Positions 40,489 to 49,129 of a stretch of DNA of 64,000 nucleotides are shown piece after piece. The stretch's first letter is position 1. Every line of letters begins with the position of its first letter. This stretch comes from Pseudomonadota bacterium. GTDB taxonomy: Bacteria > Pseudomonadota > Gammaproteobacteria > Steroidobacterales > Steroidobacteraceae. Both the position numbers and the translations under genes were made by a program. The notes beneath the pieces are model-generated. The model was given only the letters and a program-made list of their open reading frames with translations. It ran no database searches and was not told where the DNA came from. Location: contig JAKCDC010000005.1 of NCBI GenBank assembly GCA_021838635.1, positions 1 through 64,000 of the forward strand. The letters run 5' to 3'.

Positions 40489-41037
40489 CTAGGGTTCGAG
40501 CAGCTCGATCAGGAGCCTGCCGGCCTGCTCCGGGGTCCCCTCGTTGCGAATCACGGCATCGACATTGACCACGGGCAACAGCGCGCTGCGGCTCAGCCGT
40601 GCCTCGATCACCTCCGGCATCTCCCGGCCGCGCGCCAGCAACCGCTGCCGCAGCAGCTTCACTTCGGCCGTCATCTGCACCACGAAAAGGTCCGGGTAGC
40701 GTCGCCGCGCCTCGTCGAGCGCCGCACGCGAACCGTTGACGAGCACGCTGGCGCCGCTGTCGAGCGGCAGCAGAGCTTCACGGCGAATGCCGTAGCGTAA
40801 CCCATGGGCGTCCCAGTGAAGCGCGAATGCCCCGGCGCGCAGCAACCGCGCGAACTCCGCCGGCGTCACCGCCTCGTGCAACTCACTCGCATCGTCCGCC
40901 GATCGCGTGATGGCGCGCCGCGCCACGTGCAGCCGCTGCGGCTGCCGTTGATGCGTCACCAGCCAGCGCAGCACCGTGTCCTTGCCCGCGCCCGAGGGAC
41001 CGATCAGATAAACGAGCCGCGCCCCGGATCCGGTCAC
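40489..41037 (-). CDS. phnN: Ribose 1,5-bisphosphokinase PhnN
   Basis: Phosphorylates alpha-D-ribose 1,5-bisphosphate to PRPP, returning the ribose product of C-P lyase to nucleotide synthesis. This guanylate-kinase-fold P-loop enzyme has LIGPSGAGKDTVLRWL at the N-terminus, VARRAITRSADD, and the HWDAHGLRYGI segment typical of PhnN. The 182-aa length is normal. Its start overlaps the end of the 2H phosphoesterase gene by 4 bp, forming the phnF-2H-phnN leftward operon. Confidence 0.93.
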   Translation of the reverse strand: MTGSGARLVYLIGPSGAGKDTVLRWLVTHQRQPQRLHVARRAITRSADDASELHEAVTPAEFARLLRAGAFALHWDAHGLRYGIRREALLPLDSGASVLVNGSRAALDEARRRYPDLFVVQMTAEVKLLRQRLLARGREMPEVIEARLSRSALLPVVNVDAVIRNEGTPEQAGRLLIELLEP

Positions 41038-41786
41038 GATTCACTCGCGCCGCCGGCCCCGAGCGGCACGCGAGCGACCCGTCGCAGCGGGAAGCCGGGC
41101 TGCGGCTGCGCAAAGAGCGACAGCGCATCGACGCGCAAGGGCTGCGGCAACGGATCGAAACACGCGGCCGCCGCGGCCTGCAGCGCGGCACGCTGGGCCG
41201 CCGAGAGCGGCTCCAGCCGCTCCGTCAACGTCATGTGAAAGTGAAATTCCTCGAGCACGTACGGATACCCCCAGGCGCGCAGATACTGCTGCTGACGCGG
41301 ACTCAAGCCACGGGCGCCGTAGCGCTCGAGCTCGGCCGCCGTGAGGGGCGCGGCCGTCGACTGCAGCCGCACGACGCACGCATCCGCCACGGCCTGCAGC
41401 GCGGCGCAGGGGCGCACCGGTTGCAGGGCGAGGAAGCCGTCAGGACTGCCTAGACGCAGCGGCGGCAGATCGAACGGGGCCGTCTGCGCCGCCAGCGTCC
41501 TCAAGACGCTCAGCACCTCGGCCGAGCCGCATCCTGGCGCCAGGCGCCACGGCGCGCGCAGCGTCCCGTGCCAGCCGTACCGGCGCGGCGCCGCCGTCAC
41601 CCACGACCAGATCTGTGCGCTCCAGCCGGCGATGCGCGGCGCGGGCCCGCAGGCCCCGCCATCGACATCACGTCCGAGCCAGCCGGCGCCCGCACGGGCC
41701 CACGGCGACTGCGGCGGCGGTGAGAAATACACCGCCCACCGATACGCACCTGCCGTGACTGCTGCGCTCTGCTTGGCGTCACTCAT
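41034..41786 (-). CDS. DUF1045 protein, 2H-phosphoesterase fold, phosphonate-locus associated
   Basis: Family known for occurring in C-P lyase loci, with no assigned reaction. Two HxTx motifs that define 2H phosphoesterases are visible: His73-Gly-Thr75-Leu (YGWHGTLRAPW) and His184-Met-Thr186-Leu (HFHMTLTER). 2H enzymes open cyclic or 2',3'-linked phosphodiesters. The C-P lyase product passes through a ribosyl 1,2-cyclic phosphate that PhnP normally opens, and no phnP is seen here, so this protein is a candidate replacement immediately upstream of PhnN. That function is inference. 250 aa; overlaps phnF by 8 bp and phnN by 4 bp. Confidence 0.85.
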   Translation of the reverse strand: MSDAKQSAAVTAGAYRWAVYFSPPPQSPWARAGAGWLGRDVDGGACGPAPRIAGWSAQIWSWVTAAPRRYGWHGTLRAPWRLAPGCGSAEVLSVLRTLAAQTAPFDLPPLRLGSPDGFLALQPVRPCAALQAVADACVVRLQSTAAPLTAAELERYGARGLSPRQQQYLRAWGYPYVLEEFHFHMTLTERLEPLSAAQRAALQAAAAACFDPLPQPLRVDALSLFAQPQPGFPLRRVARVPLGAGGASES

Positions 41787-42531
41787 CCGCCTTCACCCGA
41801 AGCCCGACACGATCACCGGCAAAATGGGCCAGCGCATATTCGATCGGTCGCCGCTCGAGATCCTCATTGAGGCTCTCGACCCGCAGCACCGGGCGACACG
41901 TCGCCTGCCGCAGTAACACCGCGATCTGCTCGGCCGGCAGCACCGCACTAACGCGGCTGTCGCGCCGGAGGTAGTCGATCACCCCGCACTCGGCAAACGC
42001 CTGCGTGATGGAACCGCAGCGCCTGATCCGCTCATCCAGTCCCAGGAAGCGCGGCAGCGGAAAGAAGCGCTCACTCACATGCAGCACGCGCCGCCGGGCT
42101 TCACCGAGGGTCTGTACGCGCAGAACCGGCTGGCGGGGCGCGATCTGCAGCGCCCGCGCCACCTGCGCCGGCGCGCGCATGCGCACCGCATCGAGCACGC
42201 GCAGCGTGCCCCGAACACCCGCCTGCTGCAGACTCATCGACTGGCGCGTCCGTCTTCCCAACATCAGCTCCAGCGCAAACTCCTGCACGTAAGTGCCGCT
42301 GCCCTGCACGACCCGCACGACGCCACGGGCCGCGAGCTCCGCGATCGCCCGTCGCACGGTGTGTCGGTTGACGCTGAAGCGCTCCGCCAGCTCGCTTGCC
42401 GCCGGTAAACGCGCACCCGGAGGATAGGCCCCCACGCGAATGTTCCGCGTCACTTCCCCCGCGACTCGCGACCAGGTGCAATCGCGCCGCAGGGCGCTGC
42501 GAAAGTCAGACCCGCGGATCGCTGCTGTCAT
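41779..42531 (-). CDS. phnF: GntR/HutC-family repressor PhnF
   Basis: Likely repressor of the phosphonate genes. The N-terminal winged helix (about 18-88) has YPPGARLPAASELAERFSVNRHTVRRAIAELAARGVVRVVQGSGTYV, standard for GntR. The C-terminal UTRA ligand domain (about 100-245) has the HutC-type fold pattern (VLRVQTLGEARRRVLHVSERFFP). It is divergent from phnG across a short gap that holds a TGGTCTATACCA site matching the PhnF operator type. It is the first gene of a leftward operon with the 2H phosphoesterase and phnN. The effector is not known from sequence. Confidence 0.92.
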   Translation of the reverse strand: MTAAIRGSDFRSALRRDCTWSRVAGEVTRNIRVGAYPPGARLPAASELAERFSVNRHTVRRAIAELAARGVVRVVQGSGTYVQEFALELMLGRRTRQSMSLQQAGVRGTLRVLDAVRMRAPAQVARALQIAPRQPVLRVQTLGEARRRVLHVSERFFPLPRFLGLDERIRRCGSITQAFAECGVIDYLRRDSRVSAVLPAEQIAVLLRQATCRPVLRVESLNEDLERRPIEYALAHFAGDRVGLRVKADE

Positions 42532-42576
42532 AAAAGGTAAACACGCTGCTCCTAAGCTGCCGCTGTCACTGTGAAG

Positions 42577-42588
42577 TGGTCTATACCA
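42577..42588. promoter_or_regulatory. PhnF operator-type site
   Basis: The site reads TGGTCTATACCA; its reverse complement TGGTATAGACCA is, as I recall, the core described for PhnF in mycobacteria, and the TGGT/ACCA arms are typical of HutC-type regulators. It lies in the phnF-phnG divergent region, 18 bp before the phnG ATG, where bound PhnF could block both directions. I found only this one copy. Confidence 0.65.
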
Positions 42589-42605
42589 CCATAGATAGCA
42601 TCGAC

Positions 42606-43118
42606 ATGTTGCAAGACGATGGCATCGCTGCAGTGCTCACCGCCCCGTCGCGCCAGACCTGGATGCGCTTACTCAGTCGCGCCCCGCTGCAGATGCTCGA
42701 GGCGTACCTCGCAGATCTCGCCGGTGCACAGCCCCGTTGGTTGCGCCGCCCGGAGTCGGGTCTGGTGATGGTCCAGGGCCGAATCGGCGGCAACGGCGAG
42801 CGCTTCAACCTCGGCGAAGTCACCGTCACCCGCTGTGCCCTGCGCACGGACCCGGAGCGCGTGCGCTGCGAACACGTCGGTGTCGCCTACGTTCTCGGGC
42901 GCTCGGCACGCCACGCCGAACTGGCGGCCACGGCGGATGCTCTCCTGCAGGATCCGCTCAGCCGAGCGCGGCTGCCGACGGACCTGCTCACTCGCATCGC
43001 CGAGGGGTTGGCCGAACGGCAGGCGGCACAGGACGAGAAGGCCCGTGCGACGCGGGTCGAGTTCTTCACCGCCGCGCGCGAGAGTGTCGGAGAGCCCACC
43101 GAGCCGCCGCCGTCATGA
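42606..43118 (+). CDS. phnG: C-P lyase subunit PhnG
   Basis: Core subunit of the PhnGHIJ complex that, with PhnM activity, attaches methylphosphonate to ribose 1'. The recognised part is TAPSRQTWMRLLSRAPLQMLEAYLADL, LVMVQGRIGGNGERFNLGEVTVTRCALR and GVAYVLGRSARHAELAATADALLQDP. The ATG at 42606 gives 170 aa; a GTG at 42576 is in frame but overlaps the PhnF operator. Neither start has a clear Shine-Dalgarno. It overlaps phnH by ATGA. Confidence 0.92.
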   Translation: MLQDDGIAAVLTAPSRQTWMRLLSRAPLQMLEAYLADLAGAQPRWLRRPESGLVMVQGRIGGNGERFNLGEVTVTRCALRTDPERVRCEHVGVAYVLGRSARHAELAATADALLQDPLSRARLPTDLLTRIAEGLAERQAAQDEKARATRVEFFTAARESVGEPTEPPPS

Positions 43119-43732
43119 ACGCCGCGACCGGCGGCACCCCGCTCGATCTGAACGCCGTGGGACCGGGGTTCAGCGATCCACCGCTCGCCAGCCAGGCGGT
43201 GTTTCGCGCGGCCTTGAATGCGTTCGCGCGACCCGGTCGAATACAGCGGGTGGCGAGCGACGCGCCGCACCCGAGCGGGGCGGCGCCCGCGGCCGCCGCG
43301 CTGCTGCTGGCGCTGCTCGATCCGGATTGCACTTTGTGGCTCGCGCCGCGTTTGGCGCACGGCTCGGCGGCCGCCTGGCTGCGCTTTCACACCGGCTGTC
43401 GCATCGTGAGTGAACTGCGCGAAGCCCAATTCCTCTGGAGCGATGCCGATCAGATGCCGCCGTTCGAACACCTGCCCGCCGGCAGCGAGTTCGAGCCGGA
43501 GACCGCCGCCACCTGCCTCGTTCAAGTGGAGGCACTCGGGGACACCCCAGGCTGGCGGCTGCAGGGGCCGGGAATCGAGCGGACGCAGCCGCTAACGGTG
43601 CGCGGTCTGGACGCGACGTTCCTCGCGCAATGGCGCGCCAACCATGCGGCGTTTCCGCGCGGCATCGATCTGCTGCTGTGTGCAGGCGAGTGCGTGGCGG
43701 GACTGCCGCGCACCACGTGTATCGAGGGCTGA
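43115..43732 (+). CDS. phnH: C-P lyase subunit PhnH
   Basis: PLP-transferase-fold subunit without PLP, part of the PhnGHIJ core. The 205-aa protein has SQAVFRAALNAFARPGRIQRV, LLLALLDPDCTLWLAP, LREAQFLWSDADQMPPFEHLPAGSEFEPE and GPGIERTQPLTVRGL, all family typical. It starts inside the phnG stop and is followed 4 bp later by phnI. Confidence 0.94.
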   Translation: MNAATGGTPLDLNAVGPGFSDPPLASQAVFRAALNAFARPGRIQRVASDAPHPSGAAPAAAALLLALLDPDCTLWLAPRLAHGSAAAWLRFHTGCRIVSELREAQFLWSDADQMPPFEHLPAGSEFEPETAATCLVQVEALGDTPGWRLQGPGIERTQPLTVRGLDATFLAQWRANHAAFPRGIDLLLCAGECVAGLPRTTCIEG

Positions 43733-43736
43733 ACGG

Positions 43737-44825
43737 ATGTACGTTGCCGTCAAGGGCGGAGAAGTCGCGATTCAGAACAGCCACGCGTTGCTCGCCGAGT
43801 TGCGCCGTGGCGATCCGGCGCTGCCGGAGCTCTCCGCTGCGCAGATTCACGCGCAGCTGCGCCTGGCGGTCGACAGAGTCATGAGCGAGGGCTCCCTGTA
43901 CGATCCGGAGCTGGCCGCATTGGCGCTGAAGCAGGCCGCCGGGGACGTCGTCGAGGCCATATTCCTGCTGCGCGCCTACCGCACGACGCTGCCGCGATTC
44001 GGCTACAGCGTGCCGATCGAGACGACGCGGATGCGTCTGTGGCGACGTATCTCGGCCACCTTCAAGGATTTGCCCGGCGGACAGATTCTCGGCCCGACCT
44101 ACGACTACACCCAACGGCTGCTGGATTTTGCGCTGCTGGCCGGAACACCCGTGCCTCCCGCACCGCGCGCACCGGCAGCGACCACCGCGGGCCTTTGCCC
44201 GGGCGTCCTCGACCTGCTCGATCGCGAGGGGCTCATCGAGCCGCAGCCGCTCTCTGCCGCGGATCCCGAGCCGATCGATCTGACCCGTGAGCCGATGCGC
44301 TTCCCGGCTCCGCGAGCCGCTCGCCTGCAAAACCTCGCGCGGGCCGACGAAGGCTTTCTGCTCGCGTTGGCCTACTCCTCGCAACGCGGCTATGCACACA
44401 CGCATCCCTTTGCCGGAGAAGTGCGTTTCGGGAGCGTCGAGGTGGAAGTGATCCCGGAAGAACTCGGCTTCCCGGTGTCGATCGGCGATGTGGCGCTCAC
44501 TGAGTGCCAGATGATCAATCAGTTCGCCGGCAGCGCACGGCAACCCCCGCAATTCACTCGCGGTTACGGACTCGCCTTCGGACACAGCGAGCGCAAAGCG
44601 ATGGCGATGAGTCTGGTCGACCGAGCGCTGCGCGCGCCGGAGCTCGGCGAGGCTATAGAGTCGCCCGCACAGATGGAGGAGTTCGTGCTCTCACACAGCG
44701 ACAATCTGGAAGCCTCCGGGTTCGTTCAGCATCTGAAGCTGCCGCATTACGTCGACTTCCAATCCGAGCTCGAACTGGTGCGGCGCATGCGTGCGGCGGA
44801 CACCGTGCAGCAGAGTGAGTCATGA
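43737..44825 (+). CDS. phnI: C-P lyase subunit PhnI
   Basis: Core subunit implicated in the nucleosidase/ribosyl-transfer step that displaces adenine from ATP. The start MYVAVKGGEVAIQNSHALL is diagnostic. Also present are VMSEGSLYDPELAALALKQAAGDVVEAIFLLRAYRTTLPR, YSSQRGYAHTHPFAGEVR and TECQMINQFAGS. The 362-aa length is normal. It overlaps phnJ by 4 bp. Confidence 0.95.
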   Translation: MYVAVKGGEVAIQNSHALLAELRRGDPALPELSAAQIHAQLRLAVDRVMSEGSLYDPELAALALKQAAGDVVEAIFLLRAYRTTLPRFGYSVPIETTRMRLWRRISATFKDLPGGQILGPTYDYTQRLLDFALLAGTPVPPAPRAPAATTAGLCPGVLDLLDREGLIEPQPLSAADPEPIDLTREPMRFPAPRAARLQNLARADEGFLLALAYSSQRGYAHTHPFAGEVRFGSVEVEVIPEELGFPVSIGDVALTECQMINQFAGSARQPPQFTRGYGLAFGHSERKAMAMSLVDRALRAPELGEAIESPAQMEEFVLSHSDNLEASGFVQHLKLPHYVDFQSELELVRRMRAADTVQQSES

Positions 44826-45715
44826 GCGATACGGCGGCGATCTTTGCGGCGCGCGACCCGCACGTCAACTTTGCGTACCTCGATGAGCGTACCAAGCGCA
44901 TGATCCGCCGCACCCTGCTCAAGGCGGTGTGCATTCCCGGTCACCAGGTGCCGTTCGGTTCGCGCGAGATGCCGTTGCCGTACGGCTGGGGAACCGGCGG
45001 TATCCAGGTCACGGCAGCAATCCTTGGGCCCACCGACACGCTGAAGGTCATCGATCAGGGCTCCGATGACACCGTGAACGCGGTGAACATCCGCCACTTC
45101 TTCCAGCGCACCGCTGGGGTCGCGGTCACCACCGATACCCGCGCGGCAGACATCATCCAGACCCGGCACCGGATTCCCGAGACCCCACTGCGCGAGGGAC
45201 AGATCCTCGTGTACCAGGTGCCGGCGCCTGAACCGTTGCAGCGGCTCGAGCCGCGCCGCAGCGAGACCCGCACGCTGCACGGGCTCGCCGAGTACGGCCT
45301 GATGCACGTGAAACTCTACGAAGACATCGCCCGCTACGGCCACATCGCCACGACCTACGACTATCCGGTGCGGGTCAATGAGCGGTATGTCATGTCGCCC
45401 TCACCGATTCCGAAATTCGACAATCCCAAGATGCACCGGTCCGCCGCCCTGCAGCTGTTCGGCGCCGGTCGCGAGAAGCGCATCTACGCTGTCCCGCCCT
45501 ACACCGCGGTCGCCAGCCTCGCATTCGAGGACTATCCGTTCTCGATTCAGCGTTGGGCGAGCGCCTGCGCCCTGTGCGGCGCGACGGACAGCTTCCTCGA
45601 TGAATGGGTCACGGATGACCGTGGCACGAGGATGTTCGTCTGCTCCGACTCGCACTATTGCGCCACGCGGCAAGCGCGCGCGACGGCCCCGGAGCCCTCC
45701 CATGGCTCTAAGTGA
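44822..45715 (+). CDS. phnJ: Alpha-D-ribose 1-methylphosphonate 5-phosphate C-P lyase PhnJ
   Basis: Radical-SAM enzyme that cleaves the carbon-phosphorus bond. The unusual cluster cysteines are Cys249, Cys252 and Cys274 (CALC then 21 residues then C), with the substrate-thiyl Cys280 after SDSHY. The glycyl-radical glycine is Gly40 in VCIPGHQVPF. All catalytic residues are therefore present. The 297-aa length is slightly over the E. coli enzyme. Its end overlaps phnK by 14 bp. Confidence 0.97.
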   Translation: MSDTAAIFAARDPHVNFAYLDERTKRMIRRTLLKAVCIPGHQVPFGSREMPLPYGWGTGGIQVTAAILGPTDTLKVIDQGSDDTVNAVNIRHFFQRTAGVAVTTDTRAADIIQTRHRIPETPLREGQILVYQVPAPEPLQRLEPRRSETRTLHGLAEYGLMHVKLYEDIARYGHIATTYDYPVRVNERYVMSPSPIPKFDNPKMHRSAALQLFGAGREKRIYAVPPYTAVASLAFEDYPFSIQRWASACALCGATDSFLDEWVTDDRGTRMFVCSDSHYCATRQARATAPEPSHGSK

Positions 45716-46490
45716 CCCCAACGCCGCGCTCCTGCAGGTGCGTGCCGTGCGCCGATGCTACGGTGCCCGAGCCGCCGTGGATCAGGTGTCCTTCGACTTG
45801 TGGCCCGGCGAGGTGCTGGCGATCGTCGGGGAGTCCGGGTCGGGCAAGAGCACGCTGCTGCAGGTCCTCTCCGGTCTGCACGCACCGGATGACGGTGAGG
45901 TGCTCTTCAACCTGCGCGACGGCGGGGTGCACGACATCTACCGCCTCACCGAGGGACGGCGCCGCGCGCTCACCCGCACCGATTGGGGCCTGGTGCACCA
46001 GAGTGCCGCGGACGGACTGCGCATGAACGTCTCGGCCGGCGCCAACGTGGTCGAGCGGCCCATGGCGCTCGGCGAACGTCACTACGGCCGGCTGCGCCGC
46101 ATGGCGCTCGAGTGGCTCGAGCGCGTCGAGATCGATCCGAGCCGCATCGACGATACGCCGGCGACATTCTCAGGGGGCATGCGTCAGCGACTGCAGATCG
46201 CCCGCAACCTGGTGACGCTGCCCCGGCTCGTCTTCCTCGATGAGCCGACCTCGGGCCTCGATGTGTCGGTGCAGGCCCGGCTGCTTGATCTGCTGCGCCA
46301 GCTCACGCGCCAGCTCGGGCTCGCCGCCGTACTGGTCACCCACGACCTCGCGGTGGCCCGACTGCTGGCGGACCGCATGATGGTCATGCAGGGTGGCCGG
46401 GTCGTCGAGGCGGGGCTCACCGACCAACTGCTCGATGATCCGTCCCACCCCTACACCCAGCTGCTCGTCGCCTCGGTGCTGCCGCCATGA
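45702..46490 (+). CDS. phnK: Phosphonate C-P lyase ABC-type ATPase PhnK
   Basis: ABC ATPase that docks on the PhnGHIJ core rather than on a membrane transporter. Walker A is [17 protein letters not shown], the signature FSGGMRQRLQIARNL, Walker B LVFLDEPTSGLD, and the H-loop LVTHDL. The ATG at 45702 gives 262 aa. The C-terminal SHPYTQLLVASVLP is shared with oligopeptide-type ATPases but is normal for PhnK. It overlaps phnL by 4 bp. Confidence 0.94.
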   Translation: MALSDPNAALLQVRAVRRCYGARAAVDQVSFDLWPGEVLAIVGESGSGKSTLLQVLSGLHAPDDGEVLFNLRDGGVHDIYRLTEGRRRALTRTDWGLVHQSAADGLRMNVSAGANVVERPMALGERHYGRLRRMALEWLERVEIDPSRIDDTPATFSGGMRQRLQIARNLVTLPRLVFLDEPTSGLDVSVQARLLDLLRQLTRQLGLAAVLVTHDLAVARLLADRMMVMQGGRVVEAGLTDQLLDDPSHPYTQLLVASVLPP

Positions 46491-47257
46491 ACGACTCCGT
46501 CGCACCGAGGCTGCCGCTCTTGCAGCTCGAGGCACTCGCCAAGCAATTCACCCTGCACCATCAGAACGGGATCGTGCTGCGCGTCCTGGACAACGTCCAC
46601 CTCAGCATCCACCCGGGTGAGTGCGTGGTTCTCGATGGGCCCTCCGGGACGGGCAAGAGCACGCTGCTGAAGCTGATCTATGCGAACTATCGCGCCTGCG
46701 CCGGGCATATCCGGCTGTTCCCCGGCACGCCGCAGGAACTGGAACTCACCGGCGCCTCGCCGCGCGCCGTCGTCGCCGCCCGACGCGACACCATAGGCTA
46801 CGTCAGCCAGTTCCTGCGCGTCATTCCGCGGATCGCAGCACTGGACATCGTGGCCGAGCCGCTCCTCGGCCCTGAAGAACCGCACGGCGGCGCACCCCTC
46901 GAGCGCATCCTGGCACCGGACAGCGACGCGCTACAGAGCGCGCGCGCTGAAGCCGCACGGTGGCTGCAGCGTCTGAACATCGGCCGACAGTTGTGGCCCC
47001 TCCCCCCGGCAACATTCTCCGGCGGCGAACAGCAGCGCATCAACGTGGCCCGCAGCCTGATCAAGCCGCGTCCCCTGCTGCTCCTAGATGAACCGACCGC
47101 ATCGCTCGATGCCGCCAACACCGAGGTGGTGCTGCAGATGATCAATGAAGCCCGGGCACGCGGCGCGGGGATCATCGGCGTGTTCCACGATCCGATGATT
47201 TCGGAAAAAGTGGCGACACGCCGAGTCCGCATCGAGCCGTTCAGGACCGCGGCATGA
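46487..47257 (+). CDS. phnL: Phosphonate C-P lyase ABC-type ATPase PhnL
   Basis: Second ABC ATPase of the C-P lyase complex. Walker A is GPSGTGKSTLLKLIYANY, the signature FSGGEQQRINVARSL, and Walker B LLLLDEPTASLD. The PhnL-specific insertion DTIGYVSQFLRVIPRIAALDIVAEPLL is present. The 256-aa length is slightly long through a Gly/Pro-rich loop. It is coupled to phnK and phnM by 4-bp overlaps. Confidence 0.94.
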   Translation: MNDSVAPRLPLLQLEALAKQFTLHHQNGIVLRVLDNVHLSIHPGECVVLDGPSGTGKSTLLKLIYANYRACAGHIRLFPGTPQELELTGASPRAVVAARRDTIGYVSQFLRVIPRIAALDIVAEPLLGPEEPHGGAPLERILAPDSDALQSARAEAARWLQRLNIGRQLWPLPPATFSGGEQQRINVARSLIKPRPLLLLDEPTASLDAANTEVVLQMINEARARGAGIIGVFHDPMISEKVATRRVRIEPFRTAA

Positions 47258-48408
47258 GCGCGACGCTGATCACCAACGCCCGGCTGGTGCTGGACAACGA
47301 AATCCTGCTCGGTACGCTCGGATTCGACGCCACCGGCATCACCTCGATCGACACCGGTCGCACATCGGTACCGGGCGCACGCGACCTCGAAGGTGATCTA
47401 CTCGCTCCCGGACTGATCGAGCTGCACACCGACAATCTGGAACGACATCTGATGCCCCGACCCAAGGTGAGCTGGGCGGAGGTTCCCGCCCTGCTCGCGC
47501 ATGATGCGGAAGTCGCCTGCGCGGGCATCACCACCGTGCTCGATGCGCTCGGGGTCGGCGAGACGGACAGCGACAGCGTGCGCGGCAGCGCCTGGGACAC
47601 TCTGCTCTCGAGCCTGCAGCACTGTAGCGAGCAAGACGCTCTGCGCGCCGAGCACTTCCTGCACGTGCGCTGCGAGCTGCCGGCGCCCAACACCGTAGAG
47701 CTGTTCGAGCCGTTTCGCGGTCATCCGCGCCTGCGCCTCGTATCATTGATGGATCACACGCCCGGCCAGCGACAGTGGGAGAACGTCGAGCACGCGCGCA
47801 TCTACTACACGGGCAAGAAGGGATGGAGCGCGGCGAAGTACGAGGCGAGAGTGGCCGATGCTCTGGAGATGCAGCGGCGCTATGCCGAGCCGCACCGTCA
47901 GCATTTCGTGGACTACTGCCGCCGCCAGGACATCGCACTGGCGAGTCATGACGACACCACGGCCGAGCACGTGCAGGAGGCGTACCGTGACGGGGCCGTG
48001 ATCTGCGAGTTCCCGACGACCCGACCCGCTGCGCAAGCCGCACGGGACCTTGGTCTTGCCACGGTCCTCGGCGGCCCGAACGTGGTGCGCGGTGGCTCGC
48101 ATTCCGGGAACGTTGCGGCCGCGGAACTGGCACGCGACGGACTGCTCGACATCCTGTCGTCCGACTACGTACCGGGCAGTCTGATCAGCGCCGTATTCGG
48201 CTTGCACCAGGAGCTCGACCTCCCGCTCGCCCAGTGCTTCGCGATGGTCACGCGCCAGCCGGCCGACGCACTCGGACTGAACGACCGGGGACGGCTCGCC
48301 GTCGGGTTACGCGCCGATCTGGTCCGCATCCGCCCCCTGCTCGATGCGGCGAGCCGCGTTCAGCCGCTGGTGCGCACGCTGTGGCGTCAGGGCCGCCAGG
48401 TCGCCTGA
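47254..48408 (+). CDS. phnM: Alpha-D-ribose 1-methylphosphonate 5-triphosphate diphosphatase PhnM
   Basis: Amidohydrolase-fold enzyme that removes pyrophosphate before C-P cleavage. Metal-site motifs are APGLIELHTDNLERHLMPRP, SLMDHTPGQRQW, ALASHDDTTAEHVQEA, PNVVRGGSHSGN and LSSDYVPGSL. The 384-aa length is normal. It overlaps phnL by 4 bp and is the last gene of the uninterrupted phnGHIJKLM core. Confidence 0.95.
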   Translation: MSATLITNARLVLDNEILLGTLGFDATGITSIDTGRTSVPGARDLEGDLLAPGLIELHTDNLERHLMPRPKVSWAEVPALLAHDAEVACAGITTVLDALGVGETDSDSVRGSAWDTLLSSLQHCSEQDALRAEHFLHVRCELPAPNTVELFEPFRGHPRLRLVSLMDHTPGQRQWENVEHARIYYTGKKGWSAAKYEARVADALEMQRRYAEPHRQHFVDYCRRQDIALASHDDTTAEHVQEAYRDGAVICEFPTTRPAAQAARDLGLATVLGGPNVVRGGSHSGNVAAAELARDGLLDILSSDYVPGSLISAVFGLHQELDLPLAQCFAMVTRQPADALGLNDRGRLAVGLRADLVRIRPLLDAASRVQPLVRTLWRQGRQVA

Positions 48409-48469
48409 GCGCATCGTCCCGTGCTCGCCGCAAGTCGAAATTCCGCGGTCCACACCCCTGCCGGTACCC

Positions 48470-49129
48470 ATGCAGCGCATTAACTGCGGCACACCACCGA
48501 ATCCCTGGTCGGCAGGACGAGCGATCCGACCGGCCCCCGAGATCGATCCGACCGCCTGGGTGAGCGAGTCGGATTTCGGGCGCTACACCTACCTCGGACC
48601 GCGCTCGAGCGTCGCGCACAGTCAATTCGAGGATTGGAGTTATGCCATGGGGGACAACCAGATCCTCCATGCGCAAATCGGCAAGTTTTGCAACATCGCA
48701 ACCGGCGTGCGCATCAATCCGAGCAATCACCCCTGGTGGCGCGCGACGCTGCATCACCTCACCTACCGCAGCCACTCCTATGGCTTCGCGCTGCCGGACG
48801 ATGCGGATTTCTTCGCCTGGCGCGCACGCGACGCGGTCACCATCGGGCCCGACGTGTGGATCGGCCACAATGCGCTCATCATGCCCGGGATCACCATCGG
48901 CGCCGGCGCTGCGGTCGGCAGCGCGGCCGTGGTCACGCACGACGTGCCGCCGTTTGCCATGGTCGTCGGCGTGCCCGCACGCGTGCTGCGCATGCGGTGT
49001 GATTCGCGCACGGCCGAGCGTCTGCTCGAGCTCGCGTGGTGGGACTGGGCAGAGCCTCGCCTGCGGGATGCGTTGCCCGATCTGCGCGCTCTGGACATCG
49101 AGACATTCGCGAACAAATACGCGCGCTGA
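48470..49129 (+). CDS. Phosphonate-locus hexapeptide-repeat acyltransferase
   Basis: Left-handed beta-helix acyltransferase of the chloramphenicol/xenobiotic acetyltransferase type found in many C-P lyase operons; its substrate is unknown. Hexapeptide turns run through FGRYTYLGPRSSVAHSQFEDWSYAMGDNQILHAQIGKFCNIATGVRI, then VTIGPDVWIGHNALIMPGITIGAGAAVGSAAVVTHDVPPFAMVVGVPARVLR. NHPWWRATLHHLTYRS supplies the conserved His region. It may acylate aminoalkylphosphonates in place of PhnO, but that is inference. It starts 61 bp after phnM, the first real gap in the operon. Confidence 0.85.
   Translation: MQRINCGTPPNPWSAGRAIRPAPEIDPTAWVSESDFGRYTYLGPRSSVAHSQFEDWSYAMGDNQILHAQIGKFCNIATGVRINPSNHPWWRATLHHLTYRSHSYGFALPDDADFFAWRARDAVTIGPDVWIGHNALIMPGITIGAGAAVGSAAVVTHDVPPFAMVVGVPARVLRMRCDSRTAERLLELAWWDWAEPRLRDALPDLRALDIETFANKYAR

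Noticed and set aside
42552-42574. Possible Pho box near CTGTCAC upstream of phnG
   Set aside because: Only one half-site resembles CTGTCA; the copy expected 11 bp away is missing.
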